Shown piece after piece: positions 38,254 through 46,930 of a stretch of DNA of 64,000 bases. A program made the translations under genes and the position numbers. The DNA is taken from positions 744,001 to 808,000 of the forward strand of contig NZ_BBOM01000004.1 in the NCBI RefSeq assembly GCF_000974485.1. Reading direction: 5' to 3'. The notes under the pieces were generated by a model. The model had not been told where the DNA came from and ran no database searches. It saw only the letters and a list, made by a program, of their open reading frames with translations. The DNA comes from Streptomyces sp. NBRC 109706. Its GTDB lineage: Bacteria > Actinomycetota > Actinomycetes > Streptomycetales > Streptomycetaceae. Position 1 is the stretch's first letter; each line of letters opens with the position of its first letter.

Positions 38254-41200
38254 TCAGGGTGCGGGGCGCGTCGGGAGCAGGGGCCCGAAGGGGTCGGTGG
38301 GGTGCGGAAGCGGCGCGAGATAGCGGGCGTTGACGGGGTCGTAGGGGCGGTGGCCCCGGTGGAAGTCGTAGAAGAGACCGGTCTCCTCGTCATAGAGCTG
38401 GCCGGCGAAGCCCAACGGGCAGTGCGCGGTGTCCGAGCCGAGACCGGTGGGGGCGCCGAACGGGGTGGCGCGGCGGCGCCAGGCGATATCGCCCCGGATA
38501 TCGACCAGTTCGGTCGGGGCGCCGTCCGGATCGGTCACGATGCCATGGAAGACGGGCGCGAACGAACCGGCGATCCCGGTCTGGGCCAGCGGCCGACGAT
38601 GATCCCCAGGGGCCCAGTGCCAGCTGGTCACCGCCCCGTCCGGATAGGTCTGTTCGACGGGCAGCCCGTCCTCCCAGTCCAGCAGCACCCGTTCCCGGAC
38701 CTCGCCGAAGTCGTCCAGCAGCTGTTTGGCCACCCGCCGGCCCAACGGATCGTGCACATAGTGCCAGTGCCGGCCGTCCGGCATCACCACGTCCGTCAGC
38801 CGGTCCAGCGCGTCCCAGGTGTAGTGGCAACTGCCCACCGACCCGGACGGCAGCCGGCGGGGCGCGGCCACCACCCGGCCCCTGGCGTCATGCCGATAGG
38901 ACACCCCCTCGGTGTCGACGACCAGCAGCGGGCCCTCGAACTTCCGCCCTTCGCCGCCCAGTTGGCCGAGCGCGTCATAGGAGTAGGGGTGCGAGCCGGT
39001 CCGGTCCCGCACCAGCAGCGGGCGGCCGGCCGGATCGCGTTCGAACTCGACCGTCCCCGCCACCTCGTCCCAGGTCCGCCACAGCCGGCCGTCCACCCCG
39101 TACTCCCAGGTGCGGCGGCGGCGCGACGAGCCGGACAGCAGGGTCTGGTCGGCCAGCCGGCCGGCCGGGTCCCAACTCTGCCGCACCGCGCCGGAACCGC
39201 CGATGGTGGCCCGGCCCGACTCCCGCCCGCAGGCGTCCAGTTCGATGGCGACGGCATGCCGGTCGACGCGCAGCCCCACCAGCCGGCCCACCGCGTCATA
39301 GGACCAGGCCGTCTCCGTGCCGGACGGGGTGCGCCGCCCAGCGCGGCGCCCGGCCGCGTCGTAACTCAGCGCCACCGTGCGGCCGTTGACCGTCTCGGTG
39401 AGCACCGCACCCGAGCCGTCCAGGGTGCGGGCGACGGTGACCTCGCTGCTCTCCGCGCCGACCAGCCGGCCGACCGGATCGTAGTGGAACAGCTCCCGAT
39501 CCAACTCGCTGCGCCGCTCGACGAGTCGGCCGCGCGCGTCGAAGCGCAGCGAGATCCGCTGGGCCGCGCCATTGGTCACCCCGACGCACTGTCCGGCCGC
39601 GTCGTACCGCAGCCGGATGGGCCGTTCGCCCAGGTCGGACGCCTCGACCAGCCGGCCGGCCGGATCGTGGACGTACTCCCAGTGCCGGCCGGTCGGATCC
39701 GTGATCCGCACCGGGCGCGCCTCCCGATCGTGGCGGTAACGCACCACCCGCCCGTCCGGATGGCACACCGCCCGGCACAGCCCCAGCGGGCCACGTTCCC
39801 AACGGGTGGTGCGGCCGGCCGTGTCGGTATGCGTCAGGGTGCGGCCCAGGGCGTCGCGGGTCCAGCGTTCGACGGCGCCCGAGGGGTGCGTCAGGGCGGT
39901 GACGCGCCCCAACGCATCGCGTTCCAGGCCCAGTCGCTCGCCCTGCGGGCTGATGATCCGTACCACGGCCCCGAGATGATCACGCTCCAACCGGGTGGTC
40001 TCGCCCACCGGATCCGTCACCGCCGTGGGCAGCCCGGCCCGGTCGCAGGCGTAACGCCAGACCGCGCCCAGCGGATCGGTCAACGTGGCCAGGCCGCCGC
40101 CCGGATGGTGGCCGATCCGGGTCACCCGTCCGCCCGGGGTGGTGATGCTTTCGAGCCCGCCCTGATCGTCCCAGCTCAGCAGGGTGGTGCCGCCGTCCTC
40201 CGCGATCCGGACCAGCGGCCGGCCGCGCGGATCGTAGCGGGTGGCCGCCCGGGTGTCGTCCGGGAACCTGCTCGCCACCCGGTTCCCCAACCGGTCGTAC
40301 CGGTGGGCGGTGGTCCGCTCCAACGGGTCGGTCACGGCGCCGGGGCGGCCCGCGCGGTCCCTGGTGTAACGGGTGGTGTTCCCCGCCGGATCGGTCTCCG
40401 CCACCAGATGACCACGGGTGTTGCGTTCGAACGTCCAGCGGTGCCCCAGCGCGTCGGTGACCGTGGTGCGCCGCCCCGCATAGGAGACCGTGCGCGACAG
40501 CAGACCGTCGGGCCCATCAACCGTGCACACCCGCCCGTTGCCGTCATAGCCATACCGGAAGGTGTCGCCGGCCCGGTCGGTAAACCGCACCATGCGTCGC
40601 GTCTGGTCATAGGCGTACCGTTCCACGCCCCCCGCCGCGTCCTCCGCCTCCGCCAGATTGCCCGCCTCGTCATAGCGGCAGCGCAACAGCGGTGCCAGGT
40701 CGGGGGCGTTGAGCAGCCGCACCGACGCCACCCGTCCGGCTCCGTCGCCGTCGATCGCCAGCCGGTGCCCCGCACTGTGCACGATCTCCACGGGGCGGCC
40801 GAACGCGTCGTGCCGCAACGCAAGATGGTTGCCCCGGCCGTCGGCCAGCGACGTCAACGGCAACTCGGCCCCCGGGCCGCCCGGCAGGGGGCGGAACCGC
40901 AGGGTCTGCCCGGTGTCGGCCCGCCAGACCGTGATCGGACCGCCCGGGGTTCCGTCCCAGGTCAGCGGCCAGTGCGGACCATGGAACGGGAGCACGGGCC
41001 GGCCCGATCCCGGGCGCGGCGACGGATAGGTCAACAGCCGGCCGTCCTCGGCGACCAGCAGCACCGACGACTCGCGCAGCAACAGCCGGATGTCCAGCGT
41101 GGACGCCCAGACCGCGCCGAACGCCCGGCCGGCGCGCGTCCGGCCGTGATGCCAACGCGCCAGCACCAGCGGCAGCACCCCGGGCAGCCGGACATCCTCC

Positions 41201-41442
41201 GCCCGCAACATCAACCGGCCCCGCACCGGGTCGAGGCCGGTGGTTGTGGCGCGCAGCGCGTGTCGGGGCCCGGAAGCGGGGGGCGGCGCGGTTGTGGTGG
41301 ACGGCGCCGGCAGCAGCGCGGCCGCGTCGAAGGGGCCGAACGGGTCGACGGGGGCGAACCGCAGATGCGGCGTCAGCAACTCGGGTTCGACGGACGGCGG
41401 CGCCGGCACGCGGGGCGCCCACCCGTCGGTCGGCCCGGTCAT
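38254..41442 (-). CDS. RHS/YD-repeat protein lacking a C-terminal toxin
   Basis: A 1,062-residue protein from an ATG with GGGAGGACC upstream. After a Pro-rich start (about 1-65) and an RHS N-terminal domain (VRLPGVLPLVLARWHHGRTR), it consists of dozens of YD repeats (RYDPRGRPLVRIAEDGGTTL; RYRHDREARPVRITDPTGRH). It ends in the RHS core FAGQLYDEETGLFYDFHRGH then RPYDPVNARYLAP. Only about 18 residues follow, so no toxin domain remains; the canonical DPxGL after the core is gone. No signal peptide, WXG or PAAR domain was recognised. RHS shells normally encapsulate a polymorphic toxin. The gene is divergent from a kinase-EACC1-caspase operon. Confidence 0.88.
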   Translation of the reverse strand: MTGPTDGWAPRVPAPPSVEPELLTPHLRFAPVDPFGPFDAAALLPAPSTTTAPPPASGPRHALRATTTGLDPVRGRLMLRAEDVRLPGVLPLVLARWHHGRTRAGRAFGAVWASTLDIRLLLRESSVLLVAEDGRLLTYPSPRPGSGRPVLPFHGPHWPLTWDGTPGGPITVWRADTGQTLRFRPLPGGPGAELPLTSLADGRGNHLALRHDAFGRPVEIVHSAGHRLAIDGDGAGRVASVRLLNAPDLAPLLRCRYDEAGNLAEAEDAAGGVERYAYDQTRRMVRFTDRAGDTFRYGYDGNGRVCTVDGPDGLLSRTVSYAGRRTTVTDALGHRWTFERNTRGHLVAETDPAGNTTRYTRDRAGRPGAVTDPLERTTAHRYDRLGNRVASRFPDDTRAATRYDPRGRPLVRIAEDGGTTLLSWDDQGGLESITTPGGRVTRIGHHPGGGLATLTDPLGAVWRYACDRAGLPTAVTDPVGETTRLERDHLGAVVRIISPQGERLGLERDALGRVTALTHPSGAVERWTRDALGRTLTHTDTAGRTTRWERGPLGLCRAVCHPDGRVVRYRHDREARPVRITDPTGRHWEYVHDPAGRLVEASDLGERPIRLRYDAAGQCVGVTNGAAQRISLRFDARGRLVERRSELDRELFHYDPVGRLVGAESSEVTVARTLDGSGAVLTETVNGRTVALSYDAAGRRAGRRTPSGTETAWSYDAVGRLVGLRVDRHAVAIELDACGRESGRATIGGSGAVRQSWDPAGRLADQTLLSGSSRRRRTWEYGVDGRLWRTWDEVAGTVEFERDPAGRPLLVRDRTGSHPYSYDALGQLGGEGRKFEGPLLVVDTEGVSYRHDARGRVVAAPRRLPSGSVGSCHYTWDALDRLTDVVMPDGRHWHYVHDPLGRRVAKQLLDDFGEVRERVLLDWEDGLPVEQTYPDGAVTSWHWAPGDHRRPLAQTGIAGSFAPVFHGIVTDPDGAPTELVDIRGDIAWRRRATPFGAPTGLGSDTAHCPLGFAGQLYDEETGLFYDFHRGHRPYDPVNARYLAPLPHPTDPFGPLLPTRPAP

Positions 41443-41635
41443 CACGGTCCTCCCGCCCGGCTCGCTGTCCACACACGCCGTTTGTCGTGCGCACCGACCG
41501 TAAGCCCGGCCGTGCGAGCGTTCAACAGACGTTCGGCACAACGGACTTGGCTGTTAGGGTGGGCCGGTTTCCGGCCTTGCCTCCCGGTGGCGGCCTCGTT
41601 CGCCAGGTTGCTCGTGGTCACCGGGGCGCGACAGG

Positions 41636-43114
41636 ATGGTGCCCATGGCAGAGGGGGAGTTGCTGGGCGGGCGTTATCGTCTGATCCGCGTGGTCGGCTC
41701 CGGCGGCATGGGCGTCGTCCACGAGGCCAGGGACGAGATGCTGGGGCGGCGGGTCGCCATCAAGCGGCTGCACCGCTCGGTCGGCGACGGCAGCGTCGAC
41801 ATGCGGCGCTTCGAACGCGAGATGCGCGCGCTGGCCCGCATCCGGCACCCCAATGTGGTCACCCTCCATGACGTGGGCGCCGCCGACGGCCAGCCGCATC
41901 TGGTGCTCGAATGGGTGCCCGGCGCTGACCTCTCCCAGCTGCTGCGGGAGCACGGCACCCTCTCCGCCGAGGCGACGCGCGCGGTGGTCATCGGCGTGGC
42001 CGAGGCGCTGGGCGCCGCACACCGGGCCGGCGTGCTGCACCGGGACGTCAAACCGTCCAATGTGCAGATCGACATGGGCGGTCGGGTCGTGCTCGGGGAC
42101 TTCGGCCTCGCCCGGCTGGCCGAGGATTCGACGGTCACCCAGACCGGCGCCTTCGTCGGCAGCCCCGGCTATATGGCGCCCGAGGTGATCCAGGGCCAAC
42201 CGCCCCTGCCCGCCTCCGACTTCTACGGCCTCGGCATCTGCCTCCACCAGATGCTGACCGGCCGGCATCCGCTCGGCGGGAGCGACGAGATAGGGGTCAT
42301 GATCATGCGCGCGGTGGTCGAGGGGGTGCCCCCGCTCGCGCTCGACGACCCGCGCCGGCTCGCCACGGACCTGGTCGAGCTGGCCAACGGCCTGACCCGG
42401 CGCGACCCCGCCGCCCGCCCGTCCACCAGCCAGGAGATCCTGGAACGACTGACCGAGGCCGATCCGCGCCCGGGCACGGACGAACTGTGGCGGCTGATGG
42501 CGCTCTCCACCCTGCGCAGATCGCGGCCGGGCGGTGGCCGGCCGTCCGGTGCGCCGGGCCGGCCGGCCGGAGGGCGGAGCTGGGACACGGCCGGGGGTCC
42601 GGACGGGCCCGCCGGGGAGCCGGCCGGGGAGCCGGAATACCTCGATGTCGCGCCCGAAACGCTGGTCGTGGACGGCCCGGGGAAGCCGGACGGCGAGGGC
42701 CTGGCCCTCCAACTCGGCTCGCCCCCGGCCGCCGGGGACAGCTCGCCCGAGGGGGCGCTGTCGTTGAGCGATGTCACCCGCAGCTTCGTGCTCAGCCGGA
42801 TCACCCCGGCGAACGCGGTGTCCCGGCTGCGCGAGGCCGTCGGCATGGTGCGCCGTGGGGAGATCCAGCAGGCCGTGGACATCCTGAGCACCATCGACAC
42901 CGTCTGCTCCGAACGGCTGGGGCCCGACCACCCCACCACGCTCACCGCCCAGTTCTGGCACGGCGTCTGCCTGGCGCGGCTGGGCGCGGGGAGCGCGGCC
43001 ATCGCGCTCTTCTCCCATGTCAACGCCCATACCGAGCCGGGCGGTTCGGCCGAGACCGACACCGACCCCGTCGGGGAACGGGAAGGGATGGACAGTGACC
43101 AGCGGCAGGAGTGA
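41636..43114 (+). CDS. Ser/Thr protein kinase (PknB-type) with C-terminal TPR-like region
   Basis: A 492-residue protein; the ATG at 41645 is an alternative start. Kinase motifs are complete: GSGGMGVV at 21-28, Lys43 in VAIKR, HRDVKPSN at 135-142 and DFGLA at 155-159, plus GYMAPE. The kinase domain ends near residue 275. A Pro/Gly linker (about 295-385) follows, then a helical region with SERLGPDHPTTLTAQFWHGV, a TPR_10-type repeat, around 435-455. There is no transmembrane helix or PASTA domain, so it is cytoplasmic. Its 3' end overlaps the EACC1 gene by 20 bp. It is probably the sensor or regulator of the EACC1-caspase pair (inference). Confidence 0.9.
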   Translation: MVPMAEGELLGGRYRLIRVVGSGGMGVVHEARDEMLGRRVAIKRLHRSVGDGSVDMRRFEREMRALARIRHPNVVTLHDVGAADGQPHLVLEWVPGADLSQLLREHGTLSAEATRAVVIGVAEALGAAHRAGVLHRDVKPSNVQIDMGGRVVLGDFGLARLAEDSTVTQTGAFVGSPGYMAPEVIQGQPPLPASDFYGLGICLHQMLTGRHPLGGSDEIGVMIMRAVVEGVPPLALDDPRRLATDLVELANGLTRRDPAARPSTSQEILERLTEADPRPGTDELWRLMALSTLRRSRPGGGRPSGAPGRPAGGRSWDTAGGPDGPAGEPAGEPEYLDVAPETLVVDGPGKPDGEGLALQLGSPPAAGDSSPEGALSLSDVTRSFVLSRITPANAVSRLREAVGMVRRGEIQQAVDILSTIDTVCSERLGPDHPTTLTAQFWHGVCLARLGAGSAAIALFSHVNAHTEPGGSAETDTDPVGEREGMDSDQRQE

Positions 43115-43655
43115 ACCGGAGCGGACGGTGCGGGTGTGGCTCCGGGACCCGGACGGAGCGCCGCCCGGCGGCGGCCTCGACCGGGAGGACGAACTGCGCT
43201 CGCTGCGGCGCTGGCTCGACGAGGACGAGAGCCTGGACGGCGCGCTGCACACCCGGCTGGCGAGCGGGACGCGGACCCGGCCGGGCGAGATGGGCACGAT
43301 CATCGACGTGCTGTCGCTGGCCATCGGCTCCGGGCTCTCCTCCGGGGCGCTCGCCGTCTCCCTGCTGCAGTGGCGCGACGCGCGGCGCACCCGCCGCACC
43401 GTGGTGCTGCGCCGGGGCGAGATCGAGATCGAGATCCCGGCGACCGGCCCCAGGGACGACGGCGCCCTCGCCCGGGTCATCGCCGGCCTGCTCGCCCCGG
43501 CGCCGGTGCCCGGCTCGCCGCCGCTCCCGGTGCCGGCGCCCGCGCCGCCCCCTGCGGCCGCCCCGCCGGCGCCGCCCGCACCGCCCCCGCCGCGCCCGGT
43601 CGGTGGGTCGGGGGGCGAGGGAGGAGACGGGGATGACCGGGCCGAGCCTGCCTGA
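43095..43655 (+). CDS. EACC1 (effector-associated constant component 1) protein
   Basis: A 186-residue protein from a GTG at 43095 with GGAAGGGA upstream. The pattern ELRSLRRWLDEDESLDGALH, then PGEMGTIIDVLSLAIGSGLS, a hydrophobic helix (SSGALAVSLLQW), and TVVLRRGEIEIEIPA is that of EACC1. EACC1 is a constant partner in actinobacterial conflict systems together with caspases and STAND NTPases. The C-terminal 50 residues are Pro/Ala repeats and then an acidic tail. The gene overlaps both the kinase end and the caspase start (by 23 bp). The single membrane-like helix suggests it could tether the effector to a membrane; its exact role is unknown. Confidence 0.82.
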   Translation: MTSGRSEPERTVRVWLRDPDGAPPGGGLDREDELRSLRRWLDEDESLDGALHTRLASGTRTRPGEMGTIIDVLSLAIGSGLSSGALAVSLLQWRDARRTRRTVVLRRGEIEIEIPATGPRDDGALARVIAGLLAPAPVPGSPPLPVPAPAPPPAAAPPAPPAPPPPRPVGGSGGEGGDGDDRAEPA

Positions 43656-44778
43656 TCCGGCGGCCTCGCGGGCGGTGCTCATCGGCGGGGCCGAGTACGA
43701 GCGGCTGGACCAACTCCCGGCCGTGCGGGCCAATCTGCGGGATCTGGCGGCCAGCCTGCGCGATCCGCTGCTGTGGGGGCTGCCGGAGCAGCACTGCGTG
43801 GTGGTCGGGGACCCGACCTCGGCCGTCGGCCTGCTGGACCCCGTGCACCGGGCCGGGGAAGAGGCCGAGGACACGCTGGTGGTCTACTACGCCGGGCACG
43901 GCCTGCGGGACCCGGACTCCGCCGACCTCTATCTGGCGCTCAGCGGCTCCCGGCCCAACACCGGTTACACCGCCGTGGCCTACGAGCATCTGCGGACCGC
44001 CCTGCGGCAGAGCAGGGCGCGGCGCAAGGTGCTCATCCTGGACTGCTGCTTCAGCGGCCGGGCCGCGCGCACCTTGAACGGCACCGAGGACATCGCCGCG
44101 CTGGCCGCCGTCGACGGCACCTATGTGCTGACCGCCTCGCCGCCGAACCGGGCCGCGTTGGCCCCCGTCGGCGAGACCTACACCGCGTTCACCGGGGAAC
44201 TGCTGCGGCTGCTGCGGTCGGGCATCGCCGATGGGCCCGAGGTGATCGATCTCGACACGATCTACCGGGAGTTGGCCGACCGGCTGCGCTCCCGATCACG
44301 GCCGAGCCCACGGCGCAGCCAGGAGAACGACATCGGCCGGCTGCCGCTGGTCCGCAACCGGGCCAGGGCGGCGCCCGACGTCCCGGCAGGACCGGTGCTG
44401 GACGCCGATGTCCGCACCGCCATGACCGCAGCGGGCCTGCGCCTCGGCCGCCTGCTGCGCGGCAGCGGACGCAACCGCGACGCGCTGAGCGTGCTGCGCA
44501 TGGCCTTCGACGAACGCGTCGGCAGCGACCGGGACACCACCTTCGCGCTGCAACTCGAACTCTCCGAGCTGCTGGCCGACTCGGGACGGGCCAGGGAGGC
44601 CGTCGAGGTGCTGGAACAGGCGTTCCACCAGACCAGGGAGACGACCGGACCCGAGGCCGTCCAGGTCTGCCGCCGGCTGGCCGAACTGCTCCAGGAGTCC
44701 GGCAACCATGTCCAGGCGTGCGAAGTGCTCAAACACGCCCTGGACCTGGTCGAATCACGCTCTCCCACGCCCCGTTGA
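43633..44778 (+). CDS. Caspase-family protease (EACC1-associated type) with C-terminal TPR
   Basis: The ATG at 43633 has GGAGGAGACGGGG upstream and gives 381 residues. The peptidase C14 domain covers about 1-240. His89 is in VVYYAGHG and the catalytic Cys139 is in LILDCCFSG, so the catalytic dyad is intact; TYVLTASPPNRAAL and GETYTAFTGELL follow as in caspase-like proteins. The last 120 residues are TPR-like helices (SVLRMAFDERVGSDRDTTFA; AVEVLEQAFHQTRETTG). With the upstream EACC1 and kinase it forms a three-gene cassette. The likely output is regulated proteolysis leading to growth arrest or cell death on infection or damage (inference from the family). Confidence 0.88.
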   Translation: MTGPSLPDPAASRAVLIGGAEYERLDQLPAVRANLRDLAASLRDPLLWGLPEQHCVVVGDPTSAVGLLDPVHRAGEEAEDTLVVYYAGHGLRDPDSADLYLALSGSRPNTGYTAVAYEHLRTALRQSRARRKVLILDCCFSGRAARTLNGTEDIAALAAVDGTYVLTASPPNRAALAPVGETYTAFTGELLRLLRSGIADGPEVIDLDTIYRELADRLRSRSRPSPRRSQENDIGRLPLVRNRARAAPDVPAGPVLDADVRTAMTAAGLRLGRLLRGSGRNRDALSVLRMAFDERVGSDRDTTFALQLELSELLADSGRAREAVEVLEQAFHQTRETTGPEAVQVCRRLAELLQESGNHVQACEVLKHALDLVESRSPTPR

Positions 44779-44812
44779 CGACCAGGGACGACCGGCACCG
44801 ACATCCGAGGGC

Positions 44813-45697
44813 TCAGGGCGCGTCGACCTGGCTCGCGCCGTCCAGCGGGGGCTCCGCCGGGCGGCGCCCCGGTATCAGCCGGCGGCCCCGCGCCATGGCC
44901 GCGCGGGTGCGGTCCGCCTCGGCGACCCGCTGGGCCGCCTGCCGGGCCGCCCGACCGCTCTGCGCCGTGTAGTGCGCCGTGAAATGGGCCGTCCGCCGCG
45001 CGGTGGCCTGGAGCAGCCCGCCGCTCACCTCCGTCCCGGCCAGCCGGTCGGCGAGGGAGCGCCGCGCGCCCACCGCAGCCGGTATCCCGTTGACCAGGAA
45101 GACCACCACCGCCAGCACCACCACGAACCCCGCCAGGAGGAACGCCCCCGCCACCAACAGACAGCAGGCCAGGGCCAGCAGACCCACATCCGCGACCGAT
45201 GTCACCGCCGCCCGCACGGCCGCCGAACGCCGCGCCGGCCGACGGGACCCGGCGCCCGCGGCCGCCGGCACCACCCGCAGCCCGAGCAGCGCCTTGCCCA
45301 ACGTGGTGCCGGCGAACGCCAGCGCCAGGAACTGATAGAGGAAGGTGCCCAGGAACAGCAGCACAAAGCCCTGTTGGACCGCGCGCAGCGAGCGGTTCCA
45401 GAGCGATTCGCCCAACGCCTGCCCGGCGCCGGCCAGATCGCCGTCCGAGGTGATGACCTTCCACACCCCGGTCTCGGCCAGCCCCGGCGCGTCCGTCAGC
45501 ATCGCGCTGATGCGGTTGAACGTGAAGAAGCCGAGCAGCACCGCCAGCGCGATCACCAGCGAGAAATCCACCGCCCAGGCCAGTCCGCGCCGCCAGCCCG
45601 AAGCCCGCGCCAGCTCCGGCGGCACGCCGCCGTCCTCCGGCGCTCCCGCGCCATGGCCCTGCCAGCCGGCGGCCCCCGCCGCCCCGTCGTTACTCAT
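44813..45697 (-). CDS. RDD family membrane protein
   Basis: I chose the ATG at 45697 (GGGGGATC upstream); longer starts lie at 45721 and 45754. The 294-residue protein has an N-terminal low-complexity stretch, then the RDD domain: ASGWRRGLAWAVDFSLVIAL (R...D pair), a long loop and helices around FLYQFLALAFAGTTLGKALL and GLRVV. One further hydrophobic helix pair follows (ALACCLLVAGAFLLAGFVVV). The C-terminal 80 residues are basic and Ala-rich. RDD proteins may act as Na+/H+ antiporters or transport accessories; the role here is unknown. It converges with the caspase gene (34 bp). Confidence 0.82.
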   Translation of the reverse strand: MSNDGAAGAAGWQGHGAGAPEDGGVPPELARASGWRRGLAWAVDFSLVIALAVLLGFFTFNRISAMLTDAPGLAETGVWKVITSDGDLAGAGQALGESLWNRSLRAVQQGFVLLFLGTFLYQFLALAFAGTTLGKALLGLRVVPAAAGAGSRRPARRSAAVRAAVTSVADVGLLALACCLLVAGAFLLAGFVVVLAVVVFLVNGIPAAVGARRSLADRLAGTEVSGGLLQATARRTAHFTAHYTAQSGRAARQAAQRVAEADRTRAAMARGRRLIPGRRPAEPPLDGASQVDAP

Positions 45698-45848
45698 ACC
45701 GATCCCCCGACCAGTGCTCATCGCAGCCGAACGCCGCGCCCATCCGGCCGCCACGCTCCGGCTCCACCCCGAAAGCCCCGGACCCGCCTACCCGTTCCGG
45801 AGGCCCACATCGTAGCGACCCGCACTGACAACGGCGCCGGGAGCGACG

Positions 45849-46559
45849 TCAGACGGGCTGTCCCACCGGCCGGATCGTCACGGTGTTCACATCCACTCCG
45901 GCCGGCTGGTCGAGCGCCCAGACGACGGAGGCCGCGACCTCGTCCGCGCTGAGCAGCCGGCCCTGCGGCAGCCCGCCGGGACCGTCCCAGAAGGGGGTCT
46001 CGGCGCGCCCCGGCGCGATCAGCGTGACGCCGATCCCGTCGGCCGTCACCGCCCGCCTGGTGTTCTCGGCCAGCCCGGTGACCGCCCACTTGGTGGCGCC
46101 ATAGAGGTTGCCCGGGGTGTGGATCATGCCCGCGACGCTGCCGACCAGCACGATCCGCCCCGCCGAGGCGCGGAGCGCGGACACCGCGGCCCGGATCAGC
46201 AGGGCGGGCCCCAGCACATTGGTCAGCACCATTTCCCGCCACTTCTCCGGATCGCCGTCCACGACCGTGTCATGGGTGGCCACCCCCGCGTTGGCGACCA
46301 CCGCGTCGAGCCGCCCGAAGCGCTCCACCGTGACGGCCACCGCGTCGCGCACCGTCGGCCAATCGGAGCTGTCGCCGGAGATGGTCAACAGCTCGTCGGG
46401 CGCGTCCAGTTCCCGTTCCAGGGCGCTCAGCCGCTCCCTGCCCCGTCCCATCACCGCGACCCGCTGCCCGGCAGCGCGCAGCCGCCCCGCCACCGCGGCG
46501 CCGATGCCGCTGCCGCCCCCGGTGATCAGCGTCACCGCGCCGTCCCGTTCCCTGCTCAT
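45849..46559 (-). CDS. SDR-family oxidoreductase
   Basis: The ATG at 46559 is preceded by GGAGGCGGAGG. The 236-residue protein has TGGGSGIG at 13-20, VANAGVA (variant NNAG), Ser141 in LVGSVAG, and Tyr153/Lys157 in YGATK. VMGRGRERLSAL after the second strand indicates NADP(H) preference. The later VTLIAPGRAETPFWDGPGGL and the C-terminal VNTVTIRPVGQPV are typical of small SDRs of the YdfG type, which often act on serine-like hydroxy acids; the substrate here is not known. It is monocistronic. Confidence 0.86.
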   Translation of the reverse strand: MSRERDGAVTLITGGGSGIGAAVAGRLRAAGQRVAVMGRGRERLSALERELDAPDELLTISGDSSDWPTVRDAVAVTVERFGRLDAVVANAGVATHDTVVDGDPEKWREMVLTNVLGPALLIRAAVSALRASAGRIVLVGSVAGMIHTPGNLYGATKWAVTGLAENTRRAVTADGIGVTLIAPGRAETPFWDGPGGLPQGRLLSADEVAASVVWALDQPAGVDVNTVTIRPVGQPV

Positions 46560-46729
46560 CCTCCGCCTCCGGACCGTTGGTCGCCGCGCCGGGCGGTCGC
46601 CCGCGCCGCAGGAGTCCAGCAGTTGGAGCGCGCTCGAAGTCAAGCTTCCCGAAGTGCCGGGAACCGGACGGGCCGTTCCGTGCGTCCAGGGGGCAACGGG
46701 ATCAACGCGGCGTACGGGGGTACGGGCGG

Positions 46730-46906
46730 ATGACCAGTAACAGTGGATGGCGGATGGTGTGCGGGGCCGTGGCCGTCGCCCTGCTGGTGGCGTTGGGGTT
46801 TCTGGTGCGTGACGCCGAGGCCGCGGGGAGGGAGCGGCCGCCCGCCGGCGACCGGGGCGGCGCTCTTGGCGCGCCGCCCGATCGGTTGGGGGCGTGGCGC
46901 TACTGA
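46730..46906 (+). CDS. Small single-helix membrane protein
   Basis: A 58-residue protein, MTSNSGWRMVCGAVAVALLV followed by ALGFLVRDAEAAG, with one membrane helix or an uncleaved signal, then a polar Gly/Arg tail ending GAWRY. The family is not recognised. GGGCGG precedes the ATG, a weak ribosome-binding site. Short length keeps the call tentative, but it ends right at a hairpin shared with the kdgD gene. Confidence 0.45.
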   Translation: MTSNSGWRMVCGAVAVALLVALGFLVRDAEAAGRERPPAGDRGGALGAPPDRLGAWRY

Positions 46907-46930
46907 GCCGCCGGAGGGGCCCGCCGGCTC
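46905..46930. terminator. Hairpin between convergent genes
   Basis: GAGCCGCCGG and CCGCCGGCTC form a 10-bp stem with one internal mismatch and a 6-nt loop. It overlaps the stop codons of both the small plus-strand gene and kdgD. Confidence 0.55.

Noticed and set aside
41532..41560. Promoter of the kinase operon (TTCGGC-N17-TAGGGT)
   Set aside because: The -35 box is weak and alternatives exist in the 193-bp divergent region. Not strong enough to annotate.
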